Shown here one piece after another: positions 16,028-25,055 of a stretch of DNA of 64,000 bases. Source of the stretch: Paenibacillus_AP thailandensis (GTDB lineage: Bacteria > Bacillota > Bacilli > Paenibacillales > Paenibacillaceae). Below the pieces are notes generated by a model. That model had not been told where the DNA came from and made no database searches. It was given only the letters and a program-made list of their open reading frames with translations. The position numbers were made by a program, and so were the translations under genes. Each line of letters begins with the position of its first letter. The first letter of the stretch is position 1. The stretch lies in contig NZ_JBHUMY010000020.1 in NCBI RefSeq assembly GCF_042685365.1, forward strand, positions 62,001-126,000, written 5' to 3'.

Positions 16028-17056
16028 TCAATCGATCGGCTCGATCTCGTGAGTACGGAGACGGCCCATCAGGCGCGTAACGGCTGTCTTTGGCTCCAGC
16101 TGCTCGAACAATACTTGGTGCAGCTGAGCCGTTATCGGCATTTCCACGTTATAACGCTTCGCAAGCTCGTAAGCGGCGCGGGTCGTCCGCACGCCCTCCA
16201 CGACCATGCCCATGCGCGAAAGCACCTCATCGAGCGGGGTTCCGTCCGCTAGCATAAACCCGGCCCGCCAGTTGCGGCTATGCTTGCTTGTACACGTCAC
16301 GACAAGATCGCCGACGCCCGCAAGGCCGGCAAACGTTTTGGGATTGGCCCCCATCGCTTCGCCGAGACGGCCGATTTCCGCCAACCCGCGAGTCAGAAGC
16401 GCCGCTTTGGCGTTGTCCCCGAAGCCGAGCCCGTCCGACAAGCCCGCCCCGAGGGCAATAATGTTTTTGATCGCGCCGGCAACCTCCACTCCGATGGCGT
16501 CCGGATTCGTATATACGCGGAAGTAAGGATTCATAAACGCGTCTTGAGCTTGCTCCGCAACGGCCAATCCGCTCGAAGCGACCACGACGGTCGTCGGCTG
16601 TTTGCGGATTACTTCTTCCGCATGGCTTGGACCAGACAGCACCGCAATCCGCTCGGCAGGGCGCCCAAGCTCTTCCGACAGCACGATGGTCATCCGGTTA
16701 AGCGTTTCGGTCTCGAACCCTTTTGTCGCGTGCACGCATAGTGTCGACTCGGACATATACGGAGCCGCTTGCCGGGCTACATCCCGCATGGCGGAAGACG
16801 GAGCGACAAAAAGCGCAATATCCGCCTCCGCCAAAGCCTCTTCCATGCTGGGCGTCGCCACTATAGCGGAATTTAAACGGATTTCCGGGAGGAATTTGGC
16901 ATTTTCGTTCCGCGTATTGATTTCTTCGGCCTGCTGCCGGTTCCGCGTCCATAAACGTACGGTAAAGCCGTTGTCGGCCAGCACCGAAGCAAGCGCAGTC
17001 CCCCAGCTGCCCGCAACAAGGACGGCTGCGTAACGTTCGTTCCGCTCATTGCTCAT
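16028..17056 (-). CDS. gpsA: glycerol-3-phosphate dehydrogenase [NAD(P)+]
   Basis: Reduces dihydroxyacetone phosphate to sn-glycerol-3-phosphate, the start of phospholipid synthesis. It is 342 residues, full length, with SGPSHAEEV, VAGAIKNIIALG (catalytic lysine) and GLAGVGDLVVTCTS motifs intact. The N-terminal nucleotide-binding loop reads VAGSWG (14-19) where the family has GAGSWG: the first glycine is replaced by valine (GTT instead of GGT). The ATG at 17056 follows GGTGGGG. plsY is 12 bp upstream, so two successive phospholipid steps are encoded together. Confidence 0.95.
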   Translation of the reverse strand: MSNERNERYAAVLVAGSWGTALASVLADNGFTVRLWTRNRQQAEEINTRNENAKFLPEIRLNSAIVATPSMEEALAEADIALFVAPSSAMRDVARQAAPYMSESTLCVHATKGFETETLNRMTIVLSEELGRPAERIAVLSGPSHAEEVIRKQPTTVVVASSGLAVAEQAQDAFMNPYFRVYTNPDAIGVEVAGAIKNIIALGAGLSDGLGFGDNAKAALLTRGLAEIGRLGEAMGANPKTFAGLAGVGDLVVTCTSKHSRNWRAGFMLADGTPLDEVLSRMGMVVEGVRTTRAAYELAKRYNVEMPITAQLHQVLFEQLEPKTAVTRLMGRLRTHEIEPID

Positions 17057-17068
17057 GGATGCCCCACC

Positions 17069-17671
17069 TCACAGTCCTTTTTTTGCTCCCAGCTTGTTTT
17101 CCGTTCCTTGCGCAAGCTTGATAATGTTGGAGCGATGCCTTACGAACGCAAATACGCAGAGCACCAGGCTTACCGCAAGCTCCGGAGATTCATAGTGAAT
17201 GATTCCGATCGCGATAGGCGTAAGGGCCGCGAATAAGAGCGAACCAAGCGATACGTAACGGGTCAGGGCGATAACCGCAATGGCAATGACGCCGGCGACT
17301 AAAGCCGGCAGGAAAGAGAGCGAGGCCATGACCCCGACCGTCGTGGCGATTCCTTTGCCTCCTTTAAAGCGGAACCAGACCGGCCAATTGTGTCCGACAA
17401 TGGAAGCGAGGCCGCAAAGCGCCGGAACCCAGTCGTATCCGTCTGCCAGCCATCTGCCGATCCAAACCGCGAGCACCCCTTTACCAATATCCAGCAAAAA
17501 TACGAGAATGCCCGGGCCTTTGCCGAGGACGCGAAGCGTATTCGTCGCCCCCGCATTGCCGCTTCCATGCTGGCGAATATCTATTCCCTTCACCCATTTG
17601 GCGACCAGAATGCTGAAGGACAACGAACCTATCAAGTAACTGACGACAACCGCGATAATGGCTAGCAGCAA
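17069..17671 (-). CDS. plsY: glycerol-3-phosphate acyltransferase PlsY
   Basis: Membrane enzyme that transfers the acyl group from acyl-phosphate to glycerol-3-phosphate, giving lysophosphatidate. It has 200 residues and about five transmembrane segments. Conserved loops GSGNAGATNTLR (after the first two segments), DIGKG, and FKGGKGIATT are intact. The start is TTG with GGGGAG 7 nt upstream. It lies between der and gpsA; PlsC for the next step is encoded at 21171-21746. Confidence 0.95.
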   Translation of the reverse strand: MLLAIIAVVVSYLIGSLSFSILVAKWVKGIDIRQHGSGNAGATNTLRVLGKGPGILVFLLDIGKGVLAVWIGRWLADGYDWVPALCGLASIVGHNWPVWFRFKGGKGIATTVGVMASLSFLPALVAGVIAIAVIALTRYVSLGSLLFAALTPIAIGIIHYESPELAVSLVLCVFAFVRHRSNIIKLAQGTENKLGAKKGL

Positions 17672-17682
17672 TGTACTCTCCC

Positions 17683-19005
17683 CTAATCCTCTTCAGACTT
17701 CCGTCTTGTAAACAGACGAATCGGCGTGCCTTCGAAGTCGAAGGCGGCCCGAATTTTGTTCTCTAAATACCGTTCGTACGAAAAATGCATCATATCCGGA
17801 TCATTGACGAAAATAACGATCGTCGGCGGCTTCGTCGCCACCTGCGTCGCATAGTTGATGCGCAGCCGCTTTCCTTTGTCCGTCGGCGGCGGATTGATCG
17901 CAACGGCATCGGAGATGACGTCGTTAAGCAGATGCGTCTGGATTCGCATCGAATGCTGCTCCGCAACATGATTAATAACCGGCAGCAGCTTGTGCAGCCG
18001 GGATTTCGTAAGCGCCGATAAGAACACGACCGGAGCGTAGGTCATAAACAAAAAATGGTCGCGGATCGTCTGCTCGAACCGCTGCATCGTCTTGTCGTCT
18101 TTCTCCACGACGTCCCATTTGTTGACGACAAAGATGGAGGCTTTGCCCGCTTCATGGGCGTAACCGGCGATATGCTTGTCCTGATCGATAATCCCTTCCT
18201 CGCCGTTAATCAAAACAAGAACGACATCCGCCCGCTCAATCGCTTTCAAAGAACGCATGACGCTGTACTTTTCCGTCGTTTCGTATACTTTACCCCGCTT
18301 GCGCATCCCGGCCGTATCGATAAGGACATAACGCTGCCCGTCCCGTTCAAACGGCGTATCGATCGCGTCGCGCGTCGTACCCGCAACGTCGCTTACGATC
18401 ACGCGTTCTTCGCCCAGCAGCGCGTTTACGAGCGACGACTTGCCGACGTTAGGCCGTCCGATCAGCGCGACTTTAATAATGTCCTCGTCGTATTCTTCGT
18501 CTTCCTGCTCGGGAAGCTTCTCGACAACCGCATCAAGCAAATCGCCGATACCCGTCCCGTGAGAACCCGAAATGGCGACCGGGGTGCCAAAGCCGAGGCT
18601 ATAAAATTCATAAACGTCATCCATCCGGTTCATGTTATCGACCTTATTGACGGCAACGACAACAGGCTTGCGCGAACGGAACAGCATTTGGGCCACTTCG
18701 TCGTCCGCATGCGTCAGCCCCGCCTTGGCGTCCACCATAAAGATAATGACGTCGGCTTCCTCGATGGCAAGCTCCGCCTGGGCGCGCACTAGCCTCAATA
18801 TTTGGTCTTCGCCATCGATCTCGATGCCGCCGGTGTCGATGATGCTGAACGCTCTGCCGTTCCACTCGCCGGCTCCGTATATCCGGTCACGCGTGACGCC
18901 CGGTTTATCCTCTACAATCGCAAGCCGGTCGCCGATGACCCGATTGAAAATGGTGGACTTCCCTACATTCGGGCGCCCGACGATAGCAACAACGGGTCTA
19001 GCCAT
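17683..19005 (-). CDS. der: ribosome-assembly GTPase Der (EngA)
   Basis: Essential GTPase with two tandem G domains and a C-terminal KH-like domain, needed for 50S subunit maturation. G1 motifs GRPNVGKST (10-18) and GRPNVGKSS (about 183) are present, as are DTGG and DTAG switch regions and NKVD and NKWD specificity motifs. 440 residues is typical. The ATG at 19005 has AAGGAG upstream. Confidence 0.97.
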   Translation of the reverse strand: MARPVVAIVGRPNVGKSTIFNRVIGDRLAIVEDKPGVTRDRIYGAGEWNGRAFSIIDTGGIEIDGEDQILRLVRAQAELAIEEADVIIFMVDAKAGLTHADDEVAQMLFRSRKPVVVAVNKVDNMNRMDDVYEFYSLGFGTPVAISGSHGTGIGDLLDAVVEKLPEQEDEEYDEDIIKVALIGRPNVGKSSLVNALLGEERVIVSDVAGTTRDAIDTPFERDGQRYVLIDTAGMRKRGKVYETTEKYSVMRSLKAIERADVVLVLINGEEGIIDQDKHIAGYAHEAGKASIFVVNKWDVVEKDDKTMQRFEQTIRDHFLFMTYAPVVFLSALTKSRLHKLLPVINHVAEQHSMRIQTHLLNDVISDAVAINPPPTDKGKRLRINYATQVATKPPTIVIFVNDPDMMHFSYERYLENKIRAAFDFEGTPIRLFTRRKSEED

Positions 19006-19082
19006 AAATTTCCATTCACTCCTTCAAAAAATACTCATGACTATCATCATAACAAAAAAGCAACGACTTGGCTAACATTTCG

Positions 19083-19748
19083 TTAAGCGCCGTCCATATC
19101 GCCTTCGCCGTTTCTTTTTGAACCTGCTGCATAAACCGGAAGCTTGACCGCAACAGTCTTGGCGGCATAAAACAGAAGAGTTACGATCCGCGCCGCGGCA
19201 GCGGCGATCAAAAGCCCGTCCCACCAGGCATAAGAGCCCAGGCTCGCCTTGTATCCGACCGCGGTTAAAACGGCGCCGATCGCTTCCGCCCAGCAAGCCG
19301 CGAGAAAAAGCATCAGATACTGCTGTCCGGGCTTCGAGGCAAAGGCTACGGCAAGCACGCCCGCCAGCAGCGGCCCGTCCCATACCGGATGGATCCAATA
19401 AAAGACAGGGTCGGCATAATAGATTTGCTTTATGCTCCCCCAGATCATGCCGGCAATAAAGGAACAAAGGAGCAAGTATCCTGCCCTTCCGGCAGCGGGC
19501 TTTCTTCGCTCGCCCGCCGAAGCCGCAACCGCAACCGCCGCTGCCGCAGCCAGTACGCTGCCGCCGAACGAGACGGATATTCCGTCCCACTCCGCTTGTA
19601 CATGTACGGGCTGCAGCGCAAAGCATGCGGCGGCCGCAAACAGCGCATAACGTTTACGGATGCCGGGGCATACCAGTTCTTCCCACCCGGTGCAAATCAA
19701 TATGACGGCAACCGCAAAAATCCATAATGCGATATAACCGGGATTCAT
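19083..19748 (-). CDS. yphA: polytopic membrane protein, YphA-like
   Basis: A 221-residue protein with about six hydrophobic segments. The ATG at 19748 has AGAGGTG 9 nt upstream. It resembles a small integral membrane protein and lies between der and the S1-domain gene, where B. subtilis has yphA (with yphB also present there). No catalytic motif is visible. The symbol is by position and membrane character only. Confidence 0.6.
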   Translation of the reverse strand: MNPGYIALWIFAVAVILICTGWEELVCPGIRKRYALFAAAACFALQPVHVQAEWDGISVSFGGSVLAAAAAVAVAASAGERRKPAAGRAGYLLLCSFIAGMIWGSIKQIYYADPVFYWIHPVWDGPLLAGVLAVAFASKPGQQYLMLFLAACWAEAIGAVLTAVGYKASLGSYAWWDGLLIAAAAARIVTLLFYAAKTVAVKLPVYAAGSKRNGEGDMDGA

Positions 19749-19784
19749 CGGACGCATCACCTCTTGACGCTCCCTATTATGCGC

Positions 19785-19830
19785 CAAAAGAAAGGAGCTA
19801 TTCCAGGATCCATCGATCTGGAACAGCTCC
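19785..19830 (-). terminator. terminator of ypfD
   Basis: GGAGCT-TTCCAG/CTGGAA-AGCTCC stem of about 12 bp followed by TTTCTTTT on the minus strand, 40 bp after the ypfD stop. Confidence 0.85.
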
Positions 19831-19869
19831 GTTGAAGTTAGAAATATTGCTTTGGTTAAAACCGGCAAA

Positions 19870-21084
19870 TTACTTCAATTTGCTCAGTTTGTCGCCGAAA
19901 CGTTCCGCCAGCGTAAAGCTCATGCTTTGGTTGCTCAAGCTAACGTTAGGATTGTTCAGTTCCTCTTGTTTAGGCGCGCGGTCGCGTTGCGGTTTTTCCG
20001 CTTTCGGCGCTTGCTCCGGCGCTTCTTCAGTTTCCTTGATGCTCAAGCTTACCCGTTTCTCGGCAGGGTTGAAATCAAGAATTTTCGCTTTGACCTCTTG
20101 GCCTTCCTTCAGCACTTCGTGAGGCGTCGCGATATGACGGTGCGCGATTTGGGAAATATGAACGAGACCTTCGACTCCCGGCGCGATTTCAACGAATGCG
20201 CCGAACGATACGAGACGGCGGACCGTACCGGTCACGATGTCGCCGGTCGAGAACTGGGATGCCGCCGTTTCCCAAGGACCCGGTTGAGCCGCTTTGATGC
20301 TCAGGCTGATTTTGCCTGCTGCCGGATCAACCTTCAACACTTTCACGCGAACCGATTGACCTTCCGCTACGACATCCTTCGGATGCGCGACATGCTGCCA
20401 CGACAGCTCGGATACGTGAACGAGACCGTCGATGCCGCCGATATCGACAAACGCGCCGAACGGAGTCAAACGTTGTACCGTGCCGTCGATTTCTTGGCCG
20501 ACGACAAGAGATTCCATGATTCGAGTTTTGTTTTGCTCGTATTCTTCGTCCAGCACTTCTTTCGCCGACAGAATCACTTTGTTGTTCTCGCGGTCGAGTT
20601 CTTTTACCTTCACGCGAAGCGTGCGGCCTTTGTAATCGCTGAAATCTTCTACGAAATGACGCTCTACCATGGAAGCCGGAATAAAGCCGCGCACGCCTAC
20701 GTCAACGACAAGGCCGCCTTTTACGACGTCGGCAACCGTTACTTCGAATACTTCACCGTTGTCGTAACGGGATTGCAATACGTCCCATGCTTTCTCGGAG
20801 TCGATTTGACGTTTGGAGAGCACAAGTCTTTCTTTCTCGTCGTCGATGCTGACGACTTTCACTTGTACTTCCTGGCCGACCGCAACCGCTTCGGAAGCGT
20901 TGTTCAATTGAACGGAAGAAAGCTCGCGGATAGGAATTACGCCGTCATATTTATATCCAATGCTTACGAAAGCTTGGTTATCTTCGAGCTTGACGATCGT
21001 GCCGGTAACGATATCGCCTTTCTTCAAAGACACTAGATTATCCATGGCTTCTTGACTTTCCTGAACATTCATTTCTTCTGACAT
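19870..21084 (-). CDS. ypfD: S1-domain RNA-binding protein (ribosomal protein S1 homologue)
   Basis: Four S1 (OB-fold) RNA-binding domains in tandem: about residues 17-90, 105-175, 190-260 and 275-345. Each ends in a motif such as KISLSIK or RVSLSIKET, followed by an acidic/basic Gln-rich tail (about 350-404). The four-repeat form is the Firmicute version of S1, shorter than the six-repeat E. coli protein. The ATG at 21084 has GGAGG at 9 nt. It is upstream of yphA and downstream of plsC/cmk, as in B. subtilis. Confidence 0.9.
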   Translation of the reverse strand: MSEEMNVQESQEAMDNLVSLKKGDIVTGTIVKLEDNQAFVSIGYKYDGVIPIRELSSVQLNNASEAVAVGQEVQVKVVSIDDEKERLVLSKRQIDSEKAWDVLQSRYDNGEVFEVTVADVVKGGLVVDVGVRGFIPASMVERHFVEDFSDYKGRTLRVKVKELDRENNKVILSAKEVLDEEYEQNKTRIMESLVVGQEIDGTVQRLTPFGAFVDIGGIDGLVHVSELSWQHVAHPKDVVAEGQSVRVKVLKVDPAAGKISLSIKAAQPGPWETAASQFSTGDIVTGTVRRLVSFGAFVEIAPGVEGLVHISQIAHRHIATPHEVLKEGQEVKAKILDFNPAEKRVSLSIKETEEAPEQAPKAEKPQRDRAPKQEELNNPNVSLSNQSMSFTLAERFGDKLSKLK

Positions 21085-21170
21085 CCTAAATAACCTCCTC
21101 GATTCATACCACAACTTTATTTAAATCCGAATGACCGGCGTTGGTCAAGCGGCATTTAAAACTTTTTCGG

Positions 21171-21746
21171 TTACTGCCGCCCTTCGGCGAGCTCGCGTAT
21201 GCGTGTCATGACAGCTTCGGTAATTTGCCCAAGAGGATCTTCTGAATGAGGATCGATAATAGCTTTCGGATCGATTGGCTGTCCGTACGATACTTTGGTT
21301 TTGCCGAAAAGCTTGTAGCCTCCGGTAATGGCAACCGGAACGATAAGCGCGCCGCTGCGATGGGCGATCAGCGCCATTCCTTTCTTTCCGGCGCCTCCGC
21401 TGTTTCGCGAGCCTTCCGGAAATATGGCCATCGTCTTGCCCTCCTCCAGAAGGGCGATCGCCGCTTTGATCGCGTCCTTGCTCACGCCTCCGCGGTTGAC
21501 CGGGAACGCTCCGAGCCTTCGGATGATCGGCCCGAGCACGGGCACTTTGAATAGCTCGATCTTGGCCATAAAGTGGACCTTCCGCTCGATCAAAATCCCG
21601 ACCGTCGGAGGATCGAAATTGCTTACGTGGTTCGAAGCGAGGATCAGGGGCCCGCTCGAAGGCACGTTCTCCACACCTGCCGCCTCCAGCCTGAACAGCA
21701 AACGGTAAAGGCTGCGCAAGATGAATTTCGCTACCGGGTATAACAT
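21171..21746 (-). CDS. plsC: 1-acyl-sn-glycerol-3-phosphate acyltransferase
   Basis: Converts lysophosphatidate to phosphatidate at the membrane. At 191 residues it has the H-x4-D catalytic motif NHVSNFD (His40, Asp45), GAFPVNR, and the FPEGSR substrate-binding motif near 110. It starts 4 bp after cmk ends, so the two are coupled. Together with gpsA and plsY the window encodes the whole route from dihydroxyacetone phosphate to phosphatidate. Confidence 0.92.
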   Translation of the reverse strand: MLYPVAKFILRSLYRLLFRLEAAGVENVPSSGPLILASNHVSNFDPPTVGILIERKVHFMAKIELFKVPVLGPIIRRLGAFPVNRGGVSKDAIKAAIALLEEGKTMAIFPEGSRNSGGAGKKGMALIAHRSGALIVPVAITGGYKLFGKTKVSYGQPIDPKAIIDPHSEDPLGQITEAVMTRIRELAEGRQ

Positions 21747-21750
21747 CAGT

Positions 21751-22419
21751 TTACTTCGCCTCCGCCAATTTGGTTCGGCTTAACGCAACGATTGACTGAA
21801 CGACTTCCTCGATCGGCATGGAGGTGCTGTCGATGACGATCGCGTCATCCGCGCATACGAGAGGAGAAACTTCGCGTTCGGCATCCAGCCTGTCCCGTTC
21901 GGCAATCTCCTTCTCCAGCTGCTCTACCGTTACGCCTTGTTGAATTCCGCTTTCGCGGAATCTGCGGCGCGCTCGCTCCTGAACCGAAGCGGTCAAGAAA
22001 ATTTTCAACTCCGCGTCCGGCAAAACGGACGTTCCGATATCCCGGCCGTCCATCACGACTCCTTTGCGATCCGCAAGCTTTCGCTGCATATCCGTCAGGA
22101 CGGATCGGACCGTCTCGTTCGCCGCGACTTTCGATACGAGCAGCGTCACGTCGCGGGAACGGATTAAATCGGTTACATCCTCGTCGTTAAGAAAAACGAG
22201 CTGGCCGTTCTCTCCCGGCTGCAAACGAATGCGAACCGATTCCGTATGCTTCGCCAAAGCGGCCGCGTCACCCGGCGATATCCGGTTCCGCAAGGCGCTT
22301 AGCGTTACTGCCCGGTACATGGCCCCCGTGTCGATGTAAATATAGCCAAGCTGCTCCGCAACCTTTCGCGCCACCGTGCTTTTGCCTGCGCCGGCAGGCC
22401 CGTCGATTGCGATATTCAT
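21751..22419 (-). CDS. cmk: cytidylate kinase
   Basis: Phosphorylates CMP/dCMP with ATP. The N-terminal P-loop GPAGAGKST is at residues 7-15, followed by DTGAMYRAV and the GRDIG motif. The family normally starts MNIAIDGP, the ATG at 22419, but its Shine-Dalgarno is poor. A GTG at 22449 with GGGAGG 10 nt upstream is in frame and would add ten residues (VRQQDGGGSR), so the true start may be there. plsC follows at 4 bp. Confidence 0.95.
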   Translation of the reverse strand: MNIAIDGPAGAGKSTVARKVAEQLGYIYIDTGAMYRAVTLSALRNRISPGDAAALAKHTESVRIRLQPGENGQLVFLNDEDVTDLIRSRDVTLLVSKVAANETVRSVLTDMQRKLADRKGVVMDGRDIGTSVLPDAELKIFLTASVQERARRRFRESGIQQGVTVEQLEKEIAERDRLDAEREVSPLVCADDAIVIDSTSMPIEEVVQSIVALSRTKLAEAK

Positions 22420-22568
22420 GCGAGAGCCGCCGCCGTCTTGCTGCCTCACTTCCTGTCGACCTCCCTTAACCACTCGGCACAGCATAAAACGACTATTCAT
22501 CCTTTAACGGCATGCTGCCATTCGTAAGCGGCCGTAATAAACGTCTATGCATGATTAACCGAAACGAG

Positions 22569-22616
22569 GAAATATAAGGCGATTTATAAGACCAAACCTA
22601 TAAATTCTTATATTTC
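22569..22616. repeat. dispersed palindromic element, copy B
   Basis: GAAATATAAG (22569-22578) pairs exactly with CTTATATTTC (22607-22616); inside, TTTATA (22583-22588) pairs with TATAAA (22599-22604). It lies between the ypfA/ypfB terminator and cmk and is the most complete of three related copies (others at 2911-2950 and 659-702). Confidence 0.7.
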
Positions 22617-22640
22617 AAGAAAAAAGCAGGCTCTGCCTGC
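22617..22640 (-). terminator. terminator of ypfA-ypfB
   Basis: GCAGGC-aga-GCCTGC followed by TTTTTTCTT on the minus strand. Confidence 0.8.
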
Positions 22641-22734
22641 GACCGTGAAAATTATACCACACTGCGGACATAGATGCAAAACCGCGCGTACGCGAAAAGG
22701 GTCGAAAAGAAGAGACGGCGATCGCTTCCTCCGT

Positions 22735-22935
22735 TTACGGAAACGATGCGCCTTCCCATTTTTCGACATCGTTCACGGCATGTCTCACTTTGTCGCTTTG
22801 CAAGGCGAATTGGAATACGACCAGCATCGTCAACAACAGAGCCAGCGCCGCCAGCAGCCATCCGCTTGCCCGGTCGATCCGGCCAAGGGCGTCGCTCCTG
22901 CTGACGGGCTCCCGCTTCTTGCGCGGTTGTTTCAT
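22735..22935 (-). CDS. ypfB: small single-pass membrane protein, YpfB-like
   Basis: A 66-residue protein: basic N-terminus (KQPRKKREP), one membrane span (about 27-46), then a charged tail ending VEKWEGASF. This layout and the tail resemble the DUF5359/YpfB family, and the gene lies between cmk and ypfA as ypfB does in B. subtilis. Function unknown. Confidence 0.65.
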   Translation of the reverse strand: MKQPRKKREPVSRSDALGRIDRASGWLLAALALLLTMLVVFQFALQSDKVRHAVNDVEKWEGASFP

Positions 22936-23002
22936 AACGGCATGCCACCTGCCTTCCTAAGGCTAGCATGCCAAATATTGCCGCTTTTTATTCGGCTGTG
23001 CG

Positions 23003-23653
23003 CTACCGGTTCCGGAAGTCGAATTGGCGCTCGAAGCAATAGCGGATAATTTTTTGCCTGTCGGAATCGCTAATCGTTGTAAACTTGGACATCACTTGCT
23101 TGCGCCCGGCTCCCATCTCGACGATCCGCACGACTTCCGAGGCGAACGGCGCATGGTCGACCGCTCCGTTCTTGTAATTCAGCAATATCCAGCAGTCAAG
23201 CCGCTGCCCGACCTGGATGTCCCGCTTCGAATCGCATAAAAAAGAAACGCCGCCGCCGACATCGTCCGTTACGGCGATAAAACGCTCCCTATTTTCCGTC
23301 AGGACGGCAAGCTCGAGCTCGGCGGGCACGCGCAAAAAATTTCTTCTTTGCACCTTCGTGATCCGCTCGGGATCCGGCTTGCGGATTTTTACCAGCCGGA
23401 CCTGGTCATCGCGAAAGCCAAGAACGTGCGAATCGAAGAAATGTTTAATCCCCGTTTCGTTTATGTAATAAATGGAAAGCTCGTCGCCGAGCAGCAATTT
23501 CTTCAATCTGCCGGTAGGCTCGTGAATCGGAGTTTCGATCAGCAGCGTATCGCCTTCTGCATCGGCTATTCTCGCTTTATACTCCTTTTCCGATTCCTCC
23601 GGATTGGACGCGGCGACTCGCAGATACAACATTTGGTTAACAGTTGGCAACAA
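23003..23653 (-). CDS. ypfA: PilZ-domain protein (YcgR/YpfA type)
   Basis: A YcgR-like N-terminal domain (about 1-95) followed by a PilZ domain. B. subtilis YpfA (MotI/DgrA) binds cyclic-di-GMP and brakes the flagellar motor. The RxxxR motif is present (QRRNFLR, 102-108). The second motif, normally DxSxxG, reads D131-V-G-G-G here: glycine replaces serine (GGC instead of AGC). The start is TTG at 23653 with GGGAGGGAG upstream. An extended -10 promoter is directly upstream. Confidence 0.88.
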   Translation of the reverse strand: MLPTVNQMLYLRVAASNPEESEKEYKARIADAEGDTLLIETPIHEPTGRLKKLLLGDELSIYYINETGIKHFFDSHVLGFRDDQVRLVKIRKPDPERITKVQRRNFLRVPAELELAVLTENRERFIAVTDDVGGGVSFLCDSKRDIQVGQRLDCWILLNYKNGAVDHAPFASEVVRIVEMGAGRKQVMSKFTTISDSDRQKIIRYCFERQFDFRNR

Positions 23654-23676
23654 ATAGGCTCCCTCCCATATCCGAC

Positions 23677-23682
23677 ATTATA
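23677..23682 (-). promoter_or_regulatory. extended -10 element upstream of ypfA
   Basis: TATAAT preceded by TGC on the minus strand, within the inverted repeat CCGACA/TGTCGG (23673-23691). No good -35 is present, which an extended -10 can tolerate. The inverted repeat around it could bind a regulator. Confidence 0.45.
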
Positions 23683-23717
23683 GCATGTCGGCTGGAGGGG
23701 AGCCATATCGGAAATCG

Positions 23718-25049
23718 TCAGCCCGCCGTTATCTCTTCGATCGCTTCTTCCGTCCCGTTGTCCGCGTTAATATAAATGCGGTACGTTCCTCCATTGATTC
23801 TGCCCGTATATTCGTAGCACAGCACTTCCTTGCCCGCTTCGCCCTTGATGACGGCCATATTCTCCCGGGTTACCTCCATGTCCGGGTTCACGGACTTGCG
23901 CGCTTCTTCTTTCGACAGCTTCGGCTTCGGAATGGTCCGCTTATGATGCTCGTAAATATACTCGTTGGCATGCAAGCCCACGGCGTCGCCGTTGTCGAGC
24001 GCGATTTTGACGTTGAGCTTATCCGGATAAACGAGAACGCCGTCCTGCATGCCGACGTATGTGAACGTCCCGATATTGTCGTTCTCGTTGTAGGCGACCG
24101 GCTTCATCTCTTTAAAGCCGTGCTTATCCAGAAATGCCGCCGCCGCTTTCTCCGCTTCCTGCCTGCTTAGCTTCGAGCCTTTGACGTCGCGCGAGTTCAT
24201 GAACCAGACAAGCTGGCCGCCTTTTTGCGTATAATCCATCGCGATCGCGCTGCCGGTGCGTCCTTTGCCGCCTGCCGTTACGGAAAAGGTCGCGTACGAC
24301 GTCCCTTTGCCGTTCTCCGTCACGCGGATGCCGGATTGGTCGATGCCGAGAAAATTCGCGGCTTTCGCTTTGATCTCGCCGGCCGACACTTGTTTGCCGC
24401 TAAGCATATTGACGGACCGCTTCTGATACATGCTCGTGACGGAAGGCCCCCAGTCGATCTCCGGATAATAGCCGACTTTTTTATTCACCGATCGGAAGCC
24501 GTCCACGATTTTGTTCGTTTGCTTTTCCGAAGCGACGGCCATCTCCACGTCCATCCAACGCAGATTGTGAACCAATACTTGCTGCTGCATGTCCTGCAAA
24601 TCTTTTGAAATTTCTTTAGAATTCGCATACAGCGTCTTCAGCGTCTTGAATTCCGATTCGGTAAGCGGCTCTTTGGTCAAATCCCGCACGGCGGTTTTAT
24701 ACGAAAAATTCGCGATTTTCGACAGCAGCTCTTCGGCTTTGTCGATCGGAATCATCGTCACCGGCAGCTGATCGACATCGTTTTGGGCTTGGCTCGTAAT
24801 TCGCCACACGTTGACAAGGCCTTTGCGGTGGAAATTTTGCGATGTCGAATTGACCGCAAGCGTATTGCCGAGCTGTTTATGAAGCTGCTGAACGTGATAG
24901 GTTAAATCGTGGAACGCTCTCTGATACTGGTTTTCCGCTTTAATCAGTATCGAGTTTTTATCCTGGTGCTCCTGATAGCCCCAATAAGCCGCGCCCACGA
25001 ACAAAATCGCAAAAACGGGAAAAAGCACTGCGCTTAATCGTTGGTACAT
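23718..25049 (-). CDS. ypeB: germination protein YpeB
   Basis: Spore inner-membrane protein required to stabilise and localise the cortex-lytic enzyme SleB. It has 443 residues, an N-terminal membrane anchor (5-24), a helical region and three PepSY-type repeats in the C-terminal half (with R/K-Q/E-E-A-xx-A patterns). The ATG at 25049 has AAAGGAG upstream. In B. subtilis and relatives sleB precedes ypeB; here the upstream gene is a small zinc-ribbon protein. A sigma-G-like promoter lies just upstream. Confidence 0.95.
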   Translation of the reverse strand: MYQRLSAVLFPVFAILFVGAAYWGYQEHQDKNSILIKAENQYQRAFHDLTYHVQQLHKQLGNTLAVNSTSQNFHRKGLVNVWRITSQAQNDVDQLPVTMIPIDKAEELLSKIANFSYKTAVRDLTKEPLTESEFKTLKTLYANSKEISKDLQDMQQQVLVHNLRWMDVEMAVASEKQTNKIVDGFRSVNKKVGYYPEIDWGPSVTSMYQKRSVNMLSGKQVSAGEIKAKAANFLGIDQSGIRVTENGKGTSYATFSVTAGGKGRTGSAIAMDYTQKGGQLVWFMNSRDVKGSKLSRQEAEKAAAAFLDKHGFKEMKPVAYNENDNIGTFTYVGMQDGVLVYPDKLNVKIALDNGDAVGLHANEYIYEHHKRTIPKPKLSKEEARKSVNPDMEVTRENMAVIKGEAGKEVLCYEYTGRINGGTYRIYINADNGTEEAIEEITAG

Positions 25050-25055
25050 AACACA

